A stretch of DNA of 64,000 nt from Methylovulum sp. (lineage in GTDB: Bacteria; Pseudomonadota; Gammaproteobacteria; Methylococcales; Methylomonadaceae). The position numbers and the translations under genes were made by a program. The stretch lies in the NCBI GenBank assembly GCA_030653435.1, contig JAURZI010000141.1, positions 62,001-126,000 on the forward strand. Direction: 5' to 3'. Under the pieces are notes generated by a model that had not been told where the DNA came from, made no database searches, and saw only the letters and a list, made by a program, of their open reading frames with translations. Each line of letters begins with the position of its first letter. Within the stretch, counting starts at the first letter, position 1. Shown here piece by piece: positions 29,401 to 37,861 of this stretch.

Positions 29401-32400
29401 TTTCCGGCGGGCTGTCGATGACCCGGTTGGTATTGCCGGTGCTGTCTAGCGGATAAAGCCAGTTCAAGCCGCCCGAGCCCTGGCCGAACAGCACGTTCAG
29501 GCCGTCGCCGGATACCGAGGTCAGGCTGCCGGCCGCCAGAATTAATTGTTGGCTTGCGTTCAGCGTCAAGGCCCCGGACGGTGCTTTGACGACGCCTTTC
29601 TGGCTGATATTCGGCGCTGTTATCGTTAGCGCACCGCCGGCGGAATAAACAGGCGCCGGTGTGCCGCCGCTTTTTAAGATGTTTACCGTCTCATCGCCGC
29701 TGCCGTCTACCGCAATCGTATAATCGCTGAGGGTCGCCGGATACAGCTGGCTGGCCTTGATGGTCAAATCACCGGACAGCCTCAGCGCGCCCAGATAATC
29801 CTTGGTGTCGGTCCTGACCCGGATGCCGATGGTACGCACATCGCCTAAGCTGAGCAGTTTGACTTTATTAAACCCGTCGAAACTTAAGCCGCCGACCAGA
29901 TCAATGCCTTGGGCGTCTACCGTGAGTTTGCCTGCGCCGGTTTTCGCCGCCGGCGCCAGCGTGGTCGAGAAACTGCCGTCGCCCAGGTCATTGTCTATGC
30001 GGCTTTGCGTCGAGCCGAGCTTGGCGTAAGCGGTGTTCAGCTGGACTTGCCCGGTTGTGGTTTGCAACGTGGGCGTGTCGAGTACGATTTGCCGGGTCGC
30101 GGCCAGCTGCACGTCGCCCTTAAAACGGATGCTGCCGGCATATTTGCCGTCGGCGCCTAAAACATCGGTCTTGAACAACAGCGAATCAAAACCGGCGCTA
30201 TTGATTTGCCTATCGTTAAATAAGGCCCGGCCGCTGTAAGTGTTGGCGTCGATATTACTGCCATTGGCCAGCGTGTCAGGGAGCAACGCTTGGTCATAAG
30301 CGGAAATGACAATAGTGCGCGGCAGCCCGCTATTGATATCGTCAGGGAATAGGCCGCCGCTGACCGGCAGCAACGGCTTGTTACGCAGGCCGCGGTTCAG
30401 TTCGACGGACAGCGTGCCCCCAGCTGCACCGGCACCGCCTTTCGCCCTAAGCATGCCGTCCGCCACTATGCCTTCACCGGCTTTGAGGCTGATAGCCCCG
30501 CCGTCTGAAGCAATCGTTTGCGGGATAACGGTCAAACCGGAGCCGGAATTGTCGGGTTGTTGAAAGTCCAGTTGTTCTGAGGTGCCGGAGACATTGATGA
30601 CCGAGCCTGCGCGGGTGACGATGTAGCCGCGCTTGGCGGTCAGCGCGATAGTGCCGCCGGACAAGACCTCGCCGGTCTTTAAACCGTAATCGTTCAGTTC
30701 CGGTTTGAAAACGCCCTTCGCCAATAAGCGGCTTTTTGAACCTAGCCAGATGCCCTGGGCATCGAAATGGCCTTTGTCGCCGCTAGTCGGTGTATTGATG
30801 TTCATCGTGATGTTGCCGCCCGGCGTACTGATAGTGCCGTCGACAAAAATCGACGTGTCGGAATCCAGTTGCACGGTTCCTGCCGCGTCTGTCTCGATAT
30901 GCGCCCCTTGGCCGATGCTTAGCGATTCCTGGCGGTTTTGCGCCAATAACTCGCTGAATGATAAGCTCAGGTTGGTCGGTTTACGGTCTGTTTCCGGCAA
31001 CAGGGCTATCGAGCTGAACGATGCCAGGTCACTGCCGGAGGCTTGCGTTGCCAACGTGCTGTCCAGCACCCGGTTTTTTTGCTGTGGCTTAAGCTGGACG
31101 TGATCGGCCACTTTCAGGCCGTAAAGATTGGAATCGATCCGGTAATCGGCAAACCCGCCTTGTTGGAAGAAGTCCGGCGCCAGGATGAGCGGTATCGTGG
31201 TCTGTCCTGAGCCTGTCGAAGAGGGGGTATCGGTGCGTACCGGGGCATCGCCAGCTGCGCCGATGACCACTTCGTTACTGCTCAGGTTTAAACTGCCGCC
31301 TTGTGCTATGCCCCAGCCCGCCAGTTCTCCGTCCAGGATCAGGCTGGACGGCGCGCCGCCGCCATCGTGCGTGGCGGCCGTCAGACTGATCGTGCCGCCT
31401 TGCCCGGCGGTGACCTTGGCTGTGGTGTCCAGCCAGGCGCCGCCGCTGACATCAATGCGGCTGCCCGCTGCCAACCGCAAGTCGCCTTGTTCGGCAAGCA
31501 GCGTGACGGTGCCGCCAGCGCTGGCAATCGTGCCCAAAGGCTGGCCTTGTTGGCTGTCCAGCACGTCATTGACCCAAAGCCCTGAGACATCAATAACGGC
31601 GTTGCCGCCCAACGTGATGGCGCTTGGCAATACGGTATCGGCTACGCTGACGGGCTTCAGGCTGACTGCTCCGGATGCTGCGGTAATCGACCCCTGTATA
31701 TCGAAACCGGTTGCCGACAAGTCCAAGCTACCGTATTCCGGCAAGTCCAGGTCGGCATCTTTTTGCAGGCTGACAGCACCGTTGGTTTTGATGCTGACAT
31801 GGGTAATGCCTGAGCGCTTGAATAATCCGGCATCCACCGTTAGGGCGTCTGTTGCGTCGGAACCGTCTGCGGCGTCAGGCAAGCGTTCATCGAAGTCGAT
31901 GTCGGTCAGGTTGCCGTTGTTATTGAACACGATATCCTGTTTGCCCAGCAGGGAATTCTTGTTTAAATCCAGCGCCAACGTGCTGCCGCTTGCCCGCGCG
32001 TCAGCCGTCCTTTGCCGGTTTCCGGCTATCGTTGAGCCATCCAGCACGCCGTTCAAGCGGGTTTCGTAAGCGGCGATATTCAACGTGCCGCCTGCTTTGC
32101 CTTCGGTGTAACCGGCTTCAAAATGCTTGACCGCCAGCCCGGGAATCGTCCAGCTTTCCGTCACGCCCCATTTGGCGTGATGGTCGGTGACCAAGCCCAG
32201 GATACTGTCGTAATGGCGGTTGGCATCGGCGCTGGCAATATCATAAATCTGCCCGCCGGCAACCAGTTTGGTCGTCGCGATAGTGCCGTCCTGATAAGCC
32301 ACCGAGCCGCCGGAAAAATCGATGACGCTACCGGATTGCGTGACCACATCGCCGCTGGAGCTTAGATTGACGGTTCCGCCGGACGTGCTGCGCTCGTCGA

Positions 32401-34054
32401 TATTGCGGGCGATGCGGTCGATTGCGCCCTTGATGTCGGCTACCGGTATCGTCGCGCCGCTTAACGTGCCGTCGGCATTATGGGTCAGCGATGCGTCGCG
32501 GATATCGACGGCAACCGTTTGTCCGTAGAGTACGCCGTCACGTTGCAACGGCGCATCCCTCAACTCGTTTTTACGCAATTCCACGTTAACGACATTACGC
32601 TCCATAGGCAGTTGCACGTCTTTGACGCCGGATGCGTCGATGCTGCTGCCCGATTCCAGAAAAATCCGCGCATCGCCTTTTTCAGCGCTGTCCGTGGGGT
32701 TGTCGATGGCGGCAATGTCAATCACGCCGGATTTCGCCTGCACGGCGGATTGCTTGTGTAAATAGACGTTATGCCCGCTGATTTCGATATGCGAGCGGTT
32801 TTGCGCCTGGGCATCTATCGCCGTTGCGGATTTGTCGGTATCCAACGCGACCTGGGTCAAGCTGCCGCTTGCCAGATGCACGGTGGCTTCAGTACCCAGG
32901 CCGTCATCAAGATCAATTGTCCTGACGGTGGCTTTGGGCAGTAGTTTGCCGCCAGTCCCCGATGGGTCTTGTATGCCTTCGCGCGCCAGCAACCTGACCG
33001 AGCCGTTGAGGCTGACCGAGGTGGTTGCCGAGGCGATGCCTTGCTGATTGACGGCAAAGCCCATCAAGCTGGCGTTGCCGCGCTCAGCCAGCACTTTGCC
33101 CATATTATTGACCTCGCCGCCGGTGCCCACTTCGACCAACAAGCCGCGTATATCGGAACCGCTGTCCGCTTCCTGCAAATAAACGGTGTCTTTGGCCGCC
33201 GCCAGTATCGTTTGCCCGTCGGGTGTCTCTATCGTGCCCGCGTTGTTGACCACTGGAGCGGCGATGATGACGCGGCCGCCGGAGGCGTTGGTCTTGATGT
33301 GCGCGCCTTGCTCGATGAAGATCTGGATTTTGATTTTATTGCCGTGCTGGTCCAGCACGGTATTGCCTTGCTTGTCTTTCAGATAAAGCTCGCCGTTGCC
33401 TTGCAAGGCGGCGCTGCCGTCGTTATCAAAAGCTTTGGTGATGCCGTTTTGAAAGGTGGTTTCGCTAATGCCCAAGGTCGTCGCGACCAGTGAATTGACG
33501 TTGATTTGCGAATTCTGACCAAACACAAAACCGTTCTGATTGACCAGGTAGACCTGGCCGTTAGCCGACAATGAGCCCATGATGCGGCTGGGATCGGCTT
33601 GGTGGATGTTGTTTAGCGCTACCGCCGTCGCTGACGGTTGGTCGAAACGCACGCTGCTGTCCGCGCCGATATTAAAGCTTTGCCAGTCTATGCTGGCCTT
33701 GTCGCTGGTTTGCGTGACGGTCATGGCATTGCCGGAAACTGTGGCGCTAGCTTGGCCTTGGCTAGCAATAGCCACCGGCGTGTTGGACAGCGTGACCGGG
33801 GCGGTAGGGACGGGCAGTTCCGGGTTGGCCTGGGCGACACCGGCAGTCATGACCAGCAATGCGCGTATTGCTAGCACCAGAGTTTTTAGCCGAATAGACG
33901 GCAACGGTTTATTGTCCGTGCGGGCGTAGGGTACGCAACGCGTACCGTTAACGGCTACATAGCCGCTGTCCCCTTTTCGTAGAGCGCGCCGTGCGCGCCT
34001 TATGCCTCCAGGTATTCCAAGGCGCGCACGGCGCGCCCTACGGTTAAAATTCAT
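23417..34054 (-). CDS. Giant two-partner-secretion exoprotein (filamentous haemagglutinin family, TpsA)
   Basis: The roughly 3545-aa protein has a signal peptide ending VAQA and then the TPS secretion domain (DWQSFNIGADSSVRFDQPSA; GQVYLVNQNGFVFGQNSQIN). A very long beta-helix of Gly/Asn/Ala-rich repeats follows, then a C-terminal FhaB/DUF3739-like part. The last 18 residues hold two cysteines. The ATG at 34054 is preferred because AAGG lies 6 bp upstream and the start overlaps tpsB by 11 bp, giving coupled translation. This makes the signal region about 78 residues long and Arg-rich, because repeat elements are read in frame. A TTG at 33904 is the alternative start. It is expected to be exported by the adjacent TpsB. 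Confidence 0.88.
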   Translation of the reverse strand: MNFNRRARRARLGIPGGIRRARRALRKGDSGYVAVNGTRCVPYARTDNKPLPSIRLKTLVLAIRALLVMTAGVAQANPELPVPTAPVTLSNTPVAIASQGQASATVSGNAMTVTQTSDKASIDWQSFNIGADSSVRFDQPSATAVALNNIHQADPSRIMGSLSANGQVYLVNQNGFVFGQNSQINVNSLVATTLGISETTFQNGITKAFDNDGSAALQGNGELYLKDKQGNTVLDQHGNKIKIQIFIEQGAHIKTNASGGRVIIAAPVVNNAGTIETPDGQTILAAAKDTVYLQEADSGSDIRGLLVEVGTGGEVNNMGKVLAERGNASLMGFAVNQQGIASATTSVSLNGSVRLLAREGIQDPSGTGGKLLPKATVRTIDLDDGLGTEATVHLASGSLTQVALDTDKSATAIDAQAQNRSHIEISGHNVYLHKQSAVQAKSGVIDIAAIDNPTDSAEKGDARIFLESGSSIDASGVKDVQLPMERNVVNVELRKNELRDAPLQRDGVLYGQTVAVDIRDASLTHNADGTLSGATIPVADIKGAIDRIARNIDERSTSGGTVNLSSSGDVVTQSGSVIDFSGGSVAYQDGTIATTKLVAGGQIYDIASADANRHYDSILGLVTDHHAKWGVTESWTIPGLAVKHFEAGYTEGKAGGTLNIAAYETRLNGVLDGSTIAGNRQRTADARASGSTLALDLNKNSLLGKQDIVFNNNGNLTDIDFDERLPDAADGSDATDALTVDAGLFKRSGITHVSIKTNGAVSLQKDADLDLPEYGSLDLSATGFDIQGSITAASGAVSLKPVSVADTVLPSAITLGGNAVIDVSGLWVNDVLDSQQGQPLGTIASAGGTVTLLAEQGDLRLAAGSRIDVSGGAWLDTTAKVTAGQGGTISLTAATHDGGGAPSSLILDGELAGWGIAQGGSLNLSSNEVVIGAAGDAPVRTDTPSSTGSGQTTIPLILAPDFFQQGGFADYRIDSNLYGLKVADHVQLKPQQKNRVLDSTLATQASGSDLASFSSIALLPETDRKPTNLSLSFSELLAQNRQESLSIGQGAHIETDAAGTVQLDSDTSIFVDGTISTPGGNITMNINTPTSGDKGHFDAQGIWLGSKSRLLAKGVFKPELNDYGLKTGEVLSGGTIALTAKRGYIVTRAGSVINVSGTSEQLDFQQPDNSGSGLTVIPQTIASDGGAISLKAGEGIVADGMLRAKGGAGAAGGTLSVELNRGLRNKPLLPVSGGLFPDDINSGLPRTIVISAYDQALLPDTLANGSNIDANTYSGRALFNDRQINSAGFDSLLFKTDVLGADGKYAGSIRFKGDVQLAATRQIVLDTPTLQTTTGQVQLNTAYAKLGSTQSRIDNDLGDGSFSTTLAPAAKTGAGKLTVDAQGIDLVGGLSFDGFNKVKLLSLGDVRTIGIRVRTDTKDYLGALRLSGDLTIKASQLYPATLSDYTIAVDGSGDETVNILKSGGTPAPVYSAGGALTITAPNISQKGVVKAPSGALTLNASQQLILAAGSLTSVSGDGLNVLFGQGSGGLNWLYPLDSTGNTNRVIDSPPEKRLALNGKNVALRSGASIDLSGGGDLYAYEFITGPGGSVDVLDANAPGYTQKFAVLPNLGKALTPYDPQEFSSSGLSVGDSVYLSAGSGLKAGWYTLLPAHYALLPGAYLITPQSGTQDRLPGQTVTDLAGATIVAGRYGVAGTGIKDARWQGFAVESGAIARTRSQYTDYSANAFFPAKAASSGTTVPALPRDAGSLAITAQTGLTLGANLAASAAAQGLGGQVDISADHLAIVGKPEDLASNADGTVGLLADDLNNLDAPSLLLGGIRNKTSSGQRVAVSSQTLSIAGDVVLQGDEILLAAKNEVRLKSGATVASSGKNSSNGTALLVANNGQQNSDGALVRVSSSGQATVTRDKTVTGKTGTLVVESGAHLTSGHSMLLDSTQDTVFDGVIDMQGGSLALTASKISLGAAPVGTSGLVLSDTQLALDELKLTSASDFDIYGGVAVSTGLLSIDAAQINGFNNAGASASITADILQLTNTGAKAGSTGTGTGNLALNADEIQLGAGDYSINGYGQVNLNAATAIKGLGQTLDADTGLSALNDAGSLKVAGDLHLNAGHFIGDAGATTSIDASGHHVTITSALPADASWTSGLGASWAITGAAISSSGRFDLPSGILKLTALEGDIALNNGSLIDVSGRTIAFADINKSSPAGSVLLASAHGDINLAADARINLAGATQGRQQAGDAGLLSVSAKQGQFNWDGDISAQDGAVAPAALKQGKFHLDVNSFGSGGFSALNNKLAAAGFTEELTLEQRTGDITIANIDTVNTHRFQLLADQGKVTVDGTINANSSQAGSASSEVSIYGRNGITLGATGNISATAGTASADGGSVTLDTVHRDDTGSGLLDLSQTGGSIDVSGGAGGAGGSVHLRTGRDDAAHTVAITNINTRITGADANRTAVEATRVYDGQAVIKDANITAWQNDTRQFMAAAPRLTDLSGSAIELLPGIEVRSSGDLSLAKQWDFLGWRYNDAQGNKTLPGFLTLSAGGDLNINATLTDAFATGPIPGQSSVQFQDLLQTGRSWSYQLLAGVDINLANSYLAPDPYGTGGNVSTQVMVRTGTGTIDIHAEDDIRFVSNAADPSASAAVYTMGKPADYTRGQLLGGAVPGVPAKLAGESDASYLNRLDPQQMNTLLRYGYLNETLLGLVFRVAEYPTEGGAIDLQAGGNIDGINTGQETSDWLVRSGVITDNLKPTAWGINISGDRTNVVNGISAKGKHYFNQNIGALGGGDVNVEAGGDVRNLSVMLPTTGKPFGSLSDAANQWSQNGTVINGGGNLQVTAGHNIVGGEYYIGRGIGNLNAGGSVARSSNHLGALLELGDGTVNVQARQDVVIASVLNPTVLKQASVLPLAAGGDSKFFSYSDASTVNLGATAGNIVLQNDVDAIRLSKNLDTSASSGFEYAVYPGSLHAAALSGDIRINHSMTLFPSAQGELELLAYRNIGTDTDAAQLININMSDADPLLLPSIGTPAQQLEGSLSDGLIRARERLDPSTPDATLIHAAVPVHAGDASKPAVIAKLGDIAFASSSEVTFFLPQAADFIAGRDINNLSLSGQNLSVNDVTQIKAGRDIGFDALIDSDGIVQANDKQIELGGPGHAQIQAGRNISLGGSAGINTIGNTKNTALAANGANIDLLAGVVGPMDYDGFINTYFLIGSDYLNKLTITDDNGQNAVAGFTPEQKLAYLQQLPDALKQKLLLDVLFNEIKLSASAAAAAPESERKALYQQGYAAIAALFPGSGYKGDLSLVFSQIKTLAGGGINLAVPGGAVNVGLAGKVGGIQKGADELGIVAQQAGDVNAFSLGDFNVNQSRVFTMGGGDIAIWSSAGNIDAGKGAKSAISAPAPITSVDAKGNIITVFPPIVSGSGIQTINPQDKAKKQGNVYLAAPTGVVDAGEAGISGGQIVIAATAVVGASNISASGGSVGVPTAVAPPVVPAGAASAAASAAKQATSGTDDDAKDKQNNGQKKSTVSMLSADVVGYGDCSVADVREGKPGCGG
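33926..33946. repeat. TACGC-type palindromic element, family B, copy 2, inside the TpsA leader
   Basis: GTAGGGTACGCAACGCGTACC is a near-palindrome matching the other family B copies. It is read in frame in the TpsA N-terminal extension and encodes the residues around GTRCVPY. Confidence 0.8.
33979..34041. repeat. Complete GC-rich inverted-repeat element, family A, inside the TpsA leader
   Basis: Arms of 23 bp (33979-34001 and 34019-34041) match as inverted repeats with a single mismatch and flank a 17-bp centre. The element begins two bases after the tpsB stop codon. It stays open in the TpsA frame, encoding two Arg/Ala-rich blocks of the RRARRA type. Confidence 0.9.
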
Positions 34055-35654
34055 AAGCCACCTTGAAATCAATCCGTTGGTTGCCGACATCGATCGTGCC
34101 TTGCTGGTGCAAGGGATAAGCCCAGTCGAATTCGCCCAGCCAGTGTCTGTATAACTGCATCCTCAGTCCCGCACCGGTTCCGGCGAGCTGGTAATAAGTA
34201 GGGTTAAGCGGTAGCGCATCCTGAATCCATAAATAAGCATAATCAAAGAAAACATGCGCCCGCAGGTTTTGGGCAAAATCCCAATCCTGCGGTTTTAGTG
34301 GAGGACTTTGCAGTTCTATGGACAGGTTGATGCCGTCATCGCCTAATTGCTGGGTTTGATGATAGCCCCGCACACTTTGTTGCCCGCCTACGGCGAACTG
34401 CTCATTACTGATGAGCGGTGAATCGGTCACCTGGCCGGATGCGCGGGTGGCCAGCCTTAAATCCCGGGGCAAGTCGCGCACGTGTTTGAGATCGGTGGTG
34501 AAATAAGCGTAAGCGGCGCTGGCTTTGAAACGTCTGTCTTCGAATTCCTGCTGGTCGTTGCCGATGCCGCGCACGGAAAAATGGACAGCCGAACTGAGCG
34601 AGGTCAACGCTCCTGGATAACGCCAACTGCCGTCATAGCCGATTTGCAAGGGTGTGTAACTGATAGGTGAAGTCTGCTGGTCTTGACCCTGTTGTGTGAT
34701 GCCCTGATTAAAGCTTTTGTAGTCGAAACCGACAGTCAGGCTGTGGTTGTAGGCATTGATGCCGGGCAAGGGTTTTATCAGATGTGCACCGTAAATCGCG
34801 CCGGTGCCGACCACGGATAAACCGCCGACATTGGTGCCTAACTGGGTGTTGGAGCTGATACCGATGCCGTACATCGCCAAGCGCGTATCCGCCCAGCCTG
34901 TTGGCAGTACATAAGTGCCCGACCAGACTTCAACCTCGTCAGCATTTTCCGGCGACACCTGATATTGCAGCGACGCGCTGTGGAAGCTTTGCCATAGATT
35001 GTCGTAACGTATGGAGCCGATAAGCCGCGACCTGGAGGTGCTTTCCGAATTGCGCCCGTTCATTTCCAGGCTGCCATGTAAAGGTAAGGCGTCTTTGACG
35101 CGCAGCTCAACTTCGGTTTTTCCGGGCGTGGTTCCGGCGCGGAAAATCGGTGTGACCTGCCGGTCTGGCGATTCCTCGCCCAGTTCGCCTACCTGTTCCT
35201 GGACTTTAGGCATATAAGGCACTTGACCAGCCGCCAGCGCCGGTACTTTGTCCCTGATTTTGCCCAGATAAAAATAGCGGGAACCGGTGATTTTCAGCCG
35301 CTCTATCGTGCCCTCCAGCACTTGCAGGCGTACCAACCCTTCCACGACATCCTGTTCCGGTATGTCCACGAGTACGGTCGGATAGCCTTGGTCTTTGTAG
35401 ACGGCTTCCAGCGTTTGCCTGGCTTTTTCCACATCATCGACGGTCTTGTTGTTACCCAGGAATGGATACAGGGTTTTTTCAACCAGTTGTTGGTCGAGCA
35501 CGGTATTGCCGTCGACCTGCATTTCCAGCATATCGAATGTGGGTAAGCTTGCGGGTGGTTGTTCCGCTGCACTAGGCTGCTCTGTCGCCGATAACGGCGC
35601 AGAAAAGAACAGCACGCCGGTGCTTATCAATGCGTATCGTACTAATTGCTTCAT
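34044..35654 (-). CDS. TpsB-family outer-membrane secretion/activation protein (ShlB/FhaC/HecB)
   Basis: The 536-aa protein has a signal peptide (ending SATEQ) and POTRA domains from about residue 38 to 175 (FDMLEMQVDGNTVLDQQLVE; VEGLVRLQVLEGTIERLKI). A 16-strand barrel follows (about 200-536), with the conserved VRGYHQTQQLGDDG segment in the L6-hairpin region and a terminal Phe (VAYEF). TpsB proteins recognise the TPS domain of one cognate exoprotein and export it across the outer membrane. The tpsA gene overlaps its 3' end. It is the first gene of the seven-gene cluster. Confidence 0.94.
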   Translation of the reverse strand: MKQLVRYALISTGVLFFSAPLSATEQPSAAEQPPASLPTFDMLEMQVDGNTVLDQQLVEKTLYPFLGNNKTVDDVEKARQTLEAVYKDQGYPTVLVDIPEQDVVEGLVRLQVLEGTIERLKITGSRYFYLGKIRDKVPALAAGQVPYMPKVQEQVGELGEESPDRQVTPIFRAGTTPGKTEVELRVKDALPLHGSLEMNGRNSESTSRSRLIGSIRYDNLWQSFHSASLQYQVSPENADEVEVWSGTYVLPTGWADTRLAMYGIGISSNTQLGTNVGGLSVVGTGAIYGAHLIKPLPGINAYNHSLTVGFDYKSFNQGITQQGQDQQTSPISYTPLQIGYDGSWRYPGALTSLSSAVHFSVRGIGNDQQEFEDRRFKASAAYAYFTTDLKHVRDLPRDLRLATRASGQVTDSPLISNEQFAVGGQQSVRGYHQTQQLGDDGINLSIELQSPPLKPQDWDFAQNLRAHVFFDYAYLWIQDALPLNPTYYQLAGTGAGLRMQLYRHWLGEFDWAYPLHQQGTIDVGNQRIDFKVAYEF

Positions 35655-35890
35655 AAGACCAGAATACTTATAGGCGGGTTATCAATAAAAATTTTAACTA
35701 TACACGTGGAGCGGCGCGGTAACGCTGTTAGGAGATGTGTTGTTTAGGTGTCTAAATATGAACATAATGCAATCATCATGCCATAAATTATCTATTTGAT
35801 TATATAGGTGTTTTTATCTATGGATGATATTGATGTGTTGTTGTATCAACAGTTGCTGTTGATCGGCTGTTGCTTTGTCAACAGTTTAAA

Positions 35891-35926
35891 GCCGTCTTGC
35901 GCCCTCACGGTAGAGCTCAAGACGGC
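35891..35926 (-). terminator. Hairpin downstream of the binding-protein-like gene
   Basis: Perfect 9-bp arms GCCGTCTTG / CAAGACGGC are followed on the minus strand by TTTAAA. It lies 12 bp past the stop of the 35938-37605 gene and upstream of tpsB, so it probably separates the two transcription units. Confidence 0.6.
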
Positions 35927-35937
35927 CTATTGCCCCG

Positions 35938-37605
35938 TTATTTCAATTGGATTTCAAGTCCGCCTGTTGCGGCAGCATCGGCAACCGGTACGATAGCCGT
36001 ACTGATTGTGCCGCCGTTTTTATGCGTAAAAGCCGCAACCGGGCTGCTGGTGTTGAAAGGGATGCTGGCCGTAAACCCGCGCGGGTCGGCTGTGGTTGCG
36101 AAAGTGCCGGTTTTACCCCAGGCTTGCGTAGTGTTGACAGCGCCTGCAATCGCCGGGCTGCCCAGGTTGTCCGCCAAGGTTTTCAGGACCTTGGTCTTGA
36201 GCGCCCATTGGGGGTCGCCCGATTTGTTGGTGCGATATAGCACCACGCCTTCCGACCAGTAGCTGTAGACCCCTGCCGCGACGTTTTCCAGGGTCGGCGC
36301 GTAGCCGTCTATCCTGATATAGCGCCAAGGGTCGCCACCGGTTCCGTTGGCTGTGACCGCATTGTTTTTATCGGCGGTGTTGATCGCGATGCCCCAGCGT
36401 TTGGCAAATGCGGCGCCGTCTTTAACATTGTTAAAGCCCAGGATATTGGTGCCGTTTTGCCAGTCTTTCAGCAGCGTGCCGGTATCGGAAATAATGATCG
36501 GCTGTTTGACGATAGGTAGCGAGGCATCTTCGTCTACGGCATTGTCGGCAGTCTTGGGCGCAGGCCCGAAGGCTTTTTTAGTGTCCGGATAATTAAGGAA
36601 TACCGAGTAAGCCAGCACGCTGGTCGCTGCGCCGTTATTTCTTAAACCCAACGCCACCGGCGTTAAATTCGAGCCGGTGGTCGATTCCTGGTAAGGCGCT
36701 GACACGCCCGCGTCGGTCAGAATGCTGTTGTCCAGCAGACTTTTGACGGTATTGTTGTCGGTTTTGTCGACGATCTTGAATTGGTCCCAAGCGCCGATCT
36801 TGCCTGCTAGCAAGGATGCTACGACATTGCGGTTAAGGTTAGGCATATCCGTTTCGGTGTAATTGCCTATCACGACATTGCCGGATAGGTTGCCCGCCCT
36901 TTTTTGCGCGGCTTGCAGCACTTTGTACAAATCCTGTGTGACCGCCACGCCATAAACCAGGCCAGCCGTAGGTAGCACGGAATAGGTTGCGGTATTGACC
37001 TGGGTCAGGTTCAGCGGCCAATTGGGTTCAGGCGCTCCGGTTGTCAGCTCGTTTTGCTGATCGGGATAACTTTCCGTGCCGGGTTTCAATACGCTATTGG
37101 GGTCAACTGCGAGCAAACCGCCGTCAGAAACTTTTTTGGTCAGGTATTGGCTGGCATTAGCCGCACTAATCGTTTGTTTCCATGCTTTTGTGCCGTCAGC
37201 GACCCAGGCCGATGCCGGTAATCCGACAATATTAAGATGCTCAAGCGGAATGCTGTTGATCAACGGAATAACGCCATAACCTGTTCCTCCCCTCGTGCGC
37301 CTGACCAGCAGGATTTTTTTGCCTGCCAGTCCTGTACCCAGATTGGCATGTCCGTAAAAGTAATGCGCGGTCCAGTTTGAACCTATGGAACCGGTGACCG
37401 CATCGACATCATTGAAGGTGTCTACGGTATCGGCGGCTGCCAGAGCACTGGTGACCGCCTGGGTGTACGCTTTGGTTTGCGCCACGGCGCCTGATACGCG
37501 GATAGTGATGTTTGGCGCACCAAACGCCCAAGGCGTCAGAGCATAGGCAGCTTGCGTGCCGAGTGACAAGGACACGCTGATGGCGAGTGTCGTTAGTTTT
37601 TTCAT
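35938..37605 (-). CDS. Secreted protein resembling a PstS-type periplasmic binding protein
   Basis: The 555-aa protein has a signal peptide (MKKLTTLAISVSLSLGTQAAYA). The mature N-terminus ITIRVSGAVAQTKAY, the later VGLPASAWVADG, and LLAGKIGAWDQF resemble PstS-like solute-binding proteins, where the last motif often reads IFxGKIxxW. It is longer than typical PstS, and no ABC transporter genes are adjacent. A ModE-box-like operator lies about 100 bp upstream, so molybdenum- or oxyanion-related expression is plausible. The ribosome-binding site GAAGGAAAG is strong. The family call is moderate; the function is unknown. Confidence 0.6.
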   Translation of the reverse strand: MKKLTTLAISVSLSLGTQAAYALTPWAFGAPNITIRVSGAVAQTKAYTQAVTSALAAADTVDTFNDVDAVTGSIGSNWTAHYFYGHANLGTGLAGKKILLVRRTRGGTGYGVIPLINSIPLEHLNIVGLPASAWVADGTKAWKQTISAANASQYLTKKVSDGGLLAVDPNSVLKPGTESYPDQQNELTTGAPEPNWPLNLTQVNTATYSVLPTAGLVYGVAVTQDLYKVLQAAQKRAGNLSGNVVIGNYTETDMPNLNRNVVASLLAGKIGAWDQFKIVDKTDNNTVKSLLDNSILTDAGVSAPYQESTTGSNLTPVALGLRNNGAATSVLAYSVFLNYPDTKKAFGPAPKTADNAVDEDASLPIVKQPIIISDTGTLLKDWQNGTNILGFNNVKDGAAFAKRWGIAINTADKNNAVTANGTGGDPWRYIRIDGYAPTLENVAAGVYSYWSEGVVLYRTNKSGDPQWALKTKVLKTLADNLGSPAIAGAVNTTQAWGKTGTFATTADPRGFTASIPFNTSSPVAAFTHKNGGTISTAIVPVADAAATGGLEIQLK

Positions 37606-37707
37606 AAGGCTTTCCTTCGAGTGAATAAACGTGGGGTTGGGTATAAGGCCACCAGGTCAAGGCCTGTGGCTTGCTTATTTGCAACGCAGCTATCATGCCA
37701 ACTGCAA

Positions 37708-37735
37708 TGCGCTATATATTCAACTATATAAATAA
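37708..37735. promoter_or_regulatory. ModE-box-like operator 1
   Basis: GCGCTATATA, then the six bases TTCAAC, then TATATAAATAA. The published ModE consensus is ATCGNTATATA-N6-TATATANCGAT. Both TATATA cores and the N6 spacing match exactly; the outer bases match partly. The site lies 103 bp upstream of the binding-protein-like gene, within AT-rich DNA suited to its promoter. Confidence 0.6.
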
Positions 37736-37861
37736 TAATAACACAAGGGTTGTATGTCGCGTGTCGGCATTTTGCCGAGCGCGGCATGACAAATTGTCTT
37801 AAAAGCTACATAAGGCAGTGTCTATGGGCTATGGAGGGCTGTTATAAAAACCTTAAAATAA

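Noticed and set aside
28077-32069. Several antisense frames of 200-300 codons opposite the TpsA gene
   Set aside because: They are by-products of the repetitive, GC-rich beta-helix coding sequence and have no start signals or recognisable proteins.
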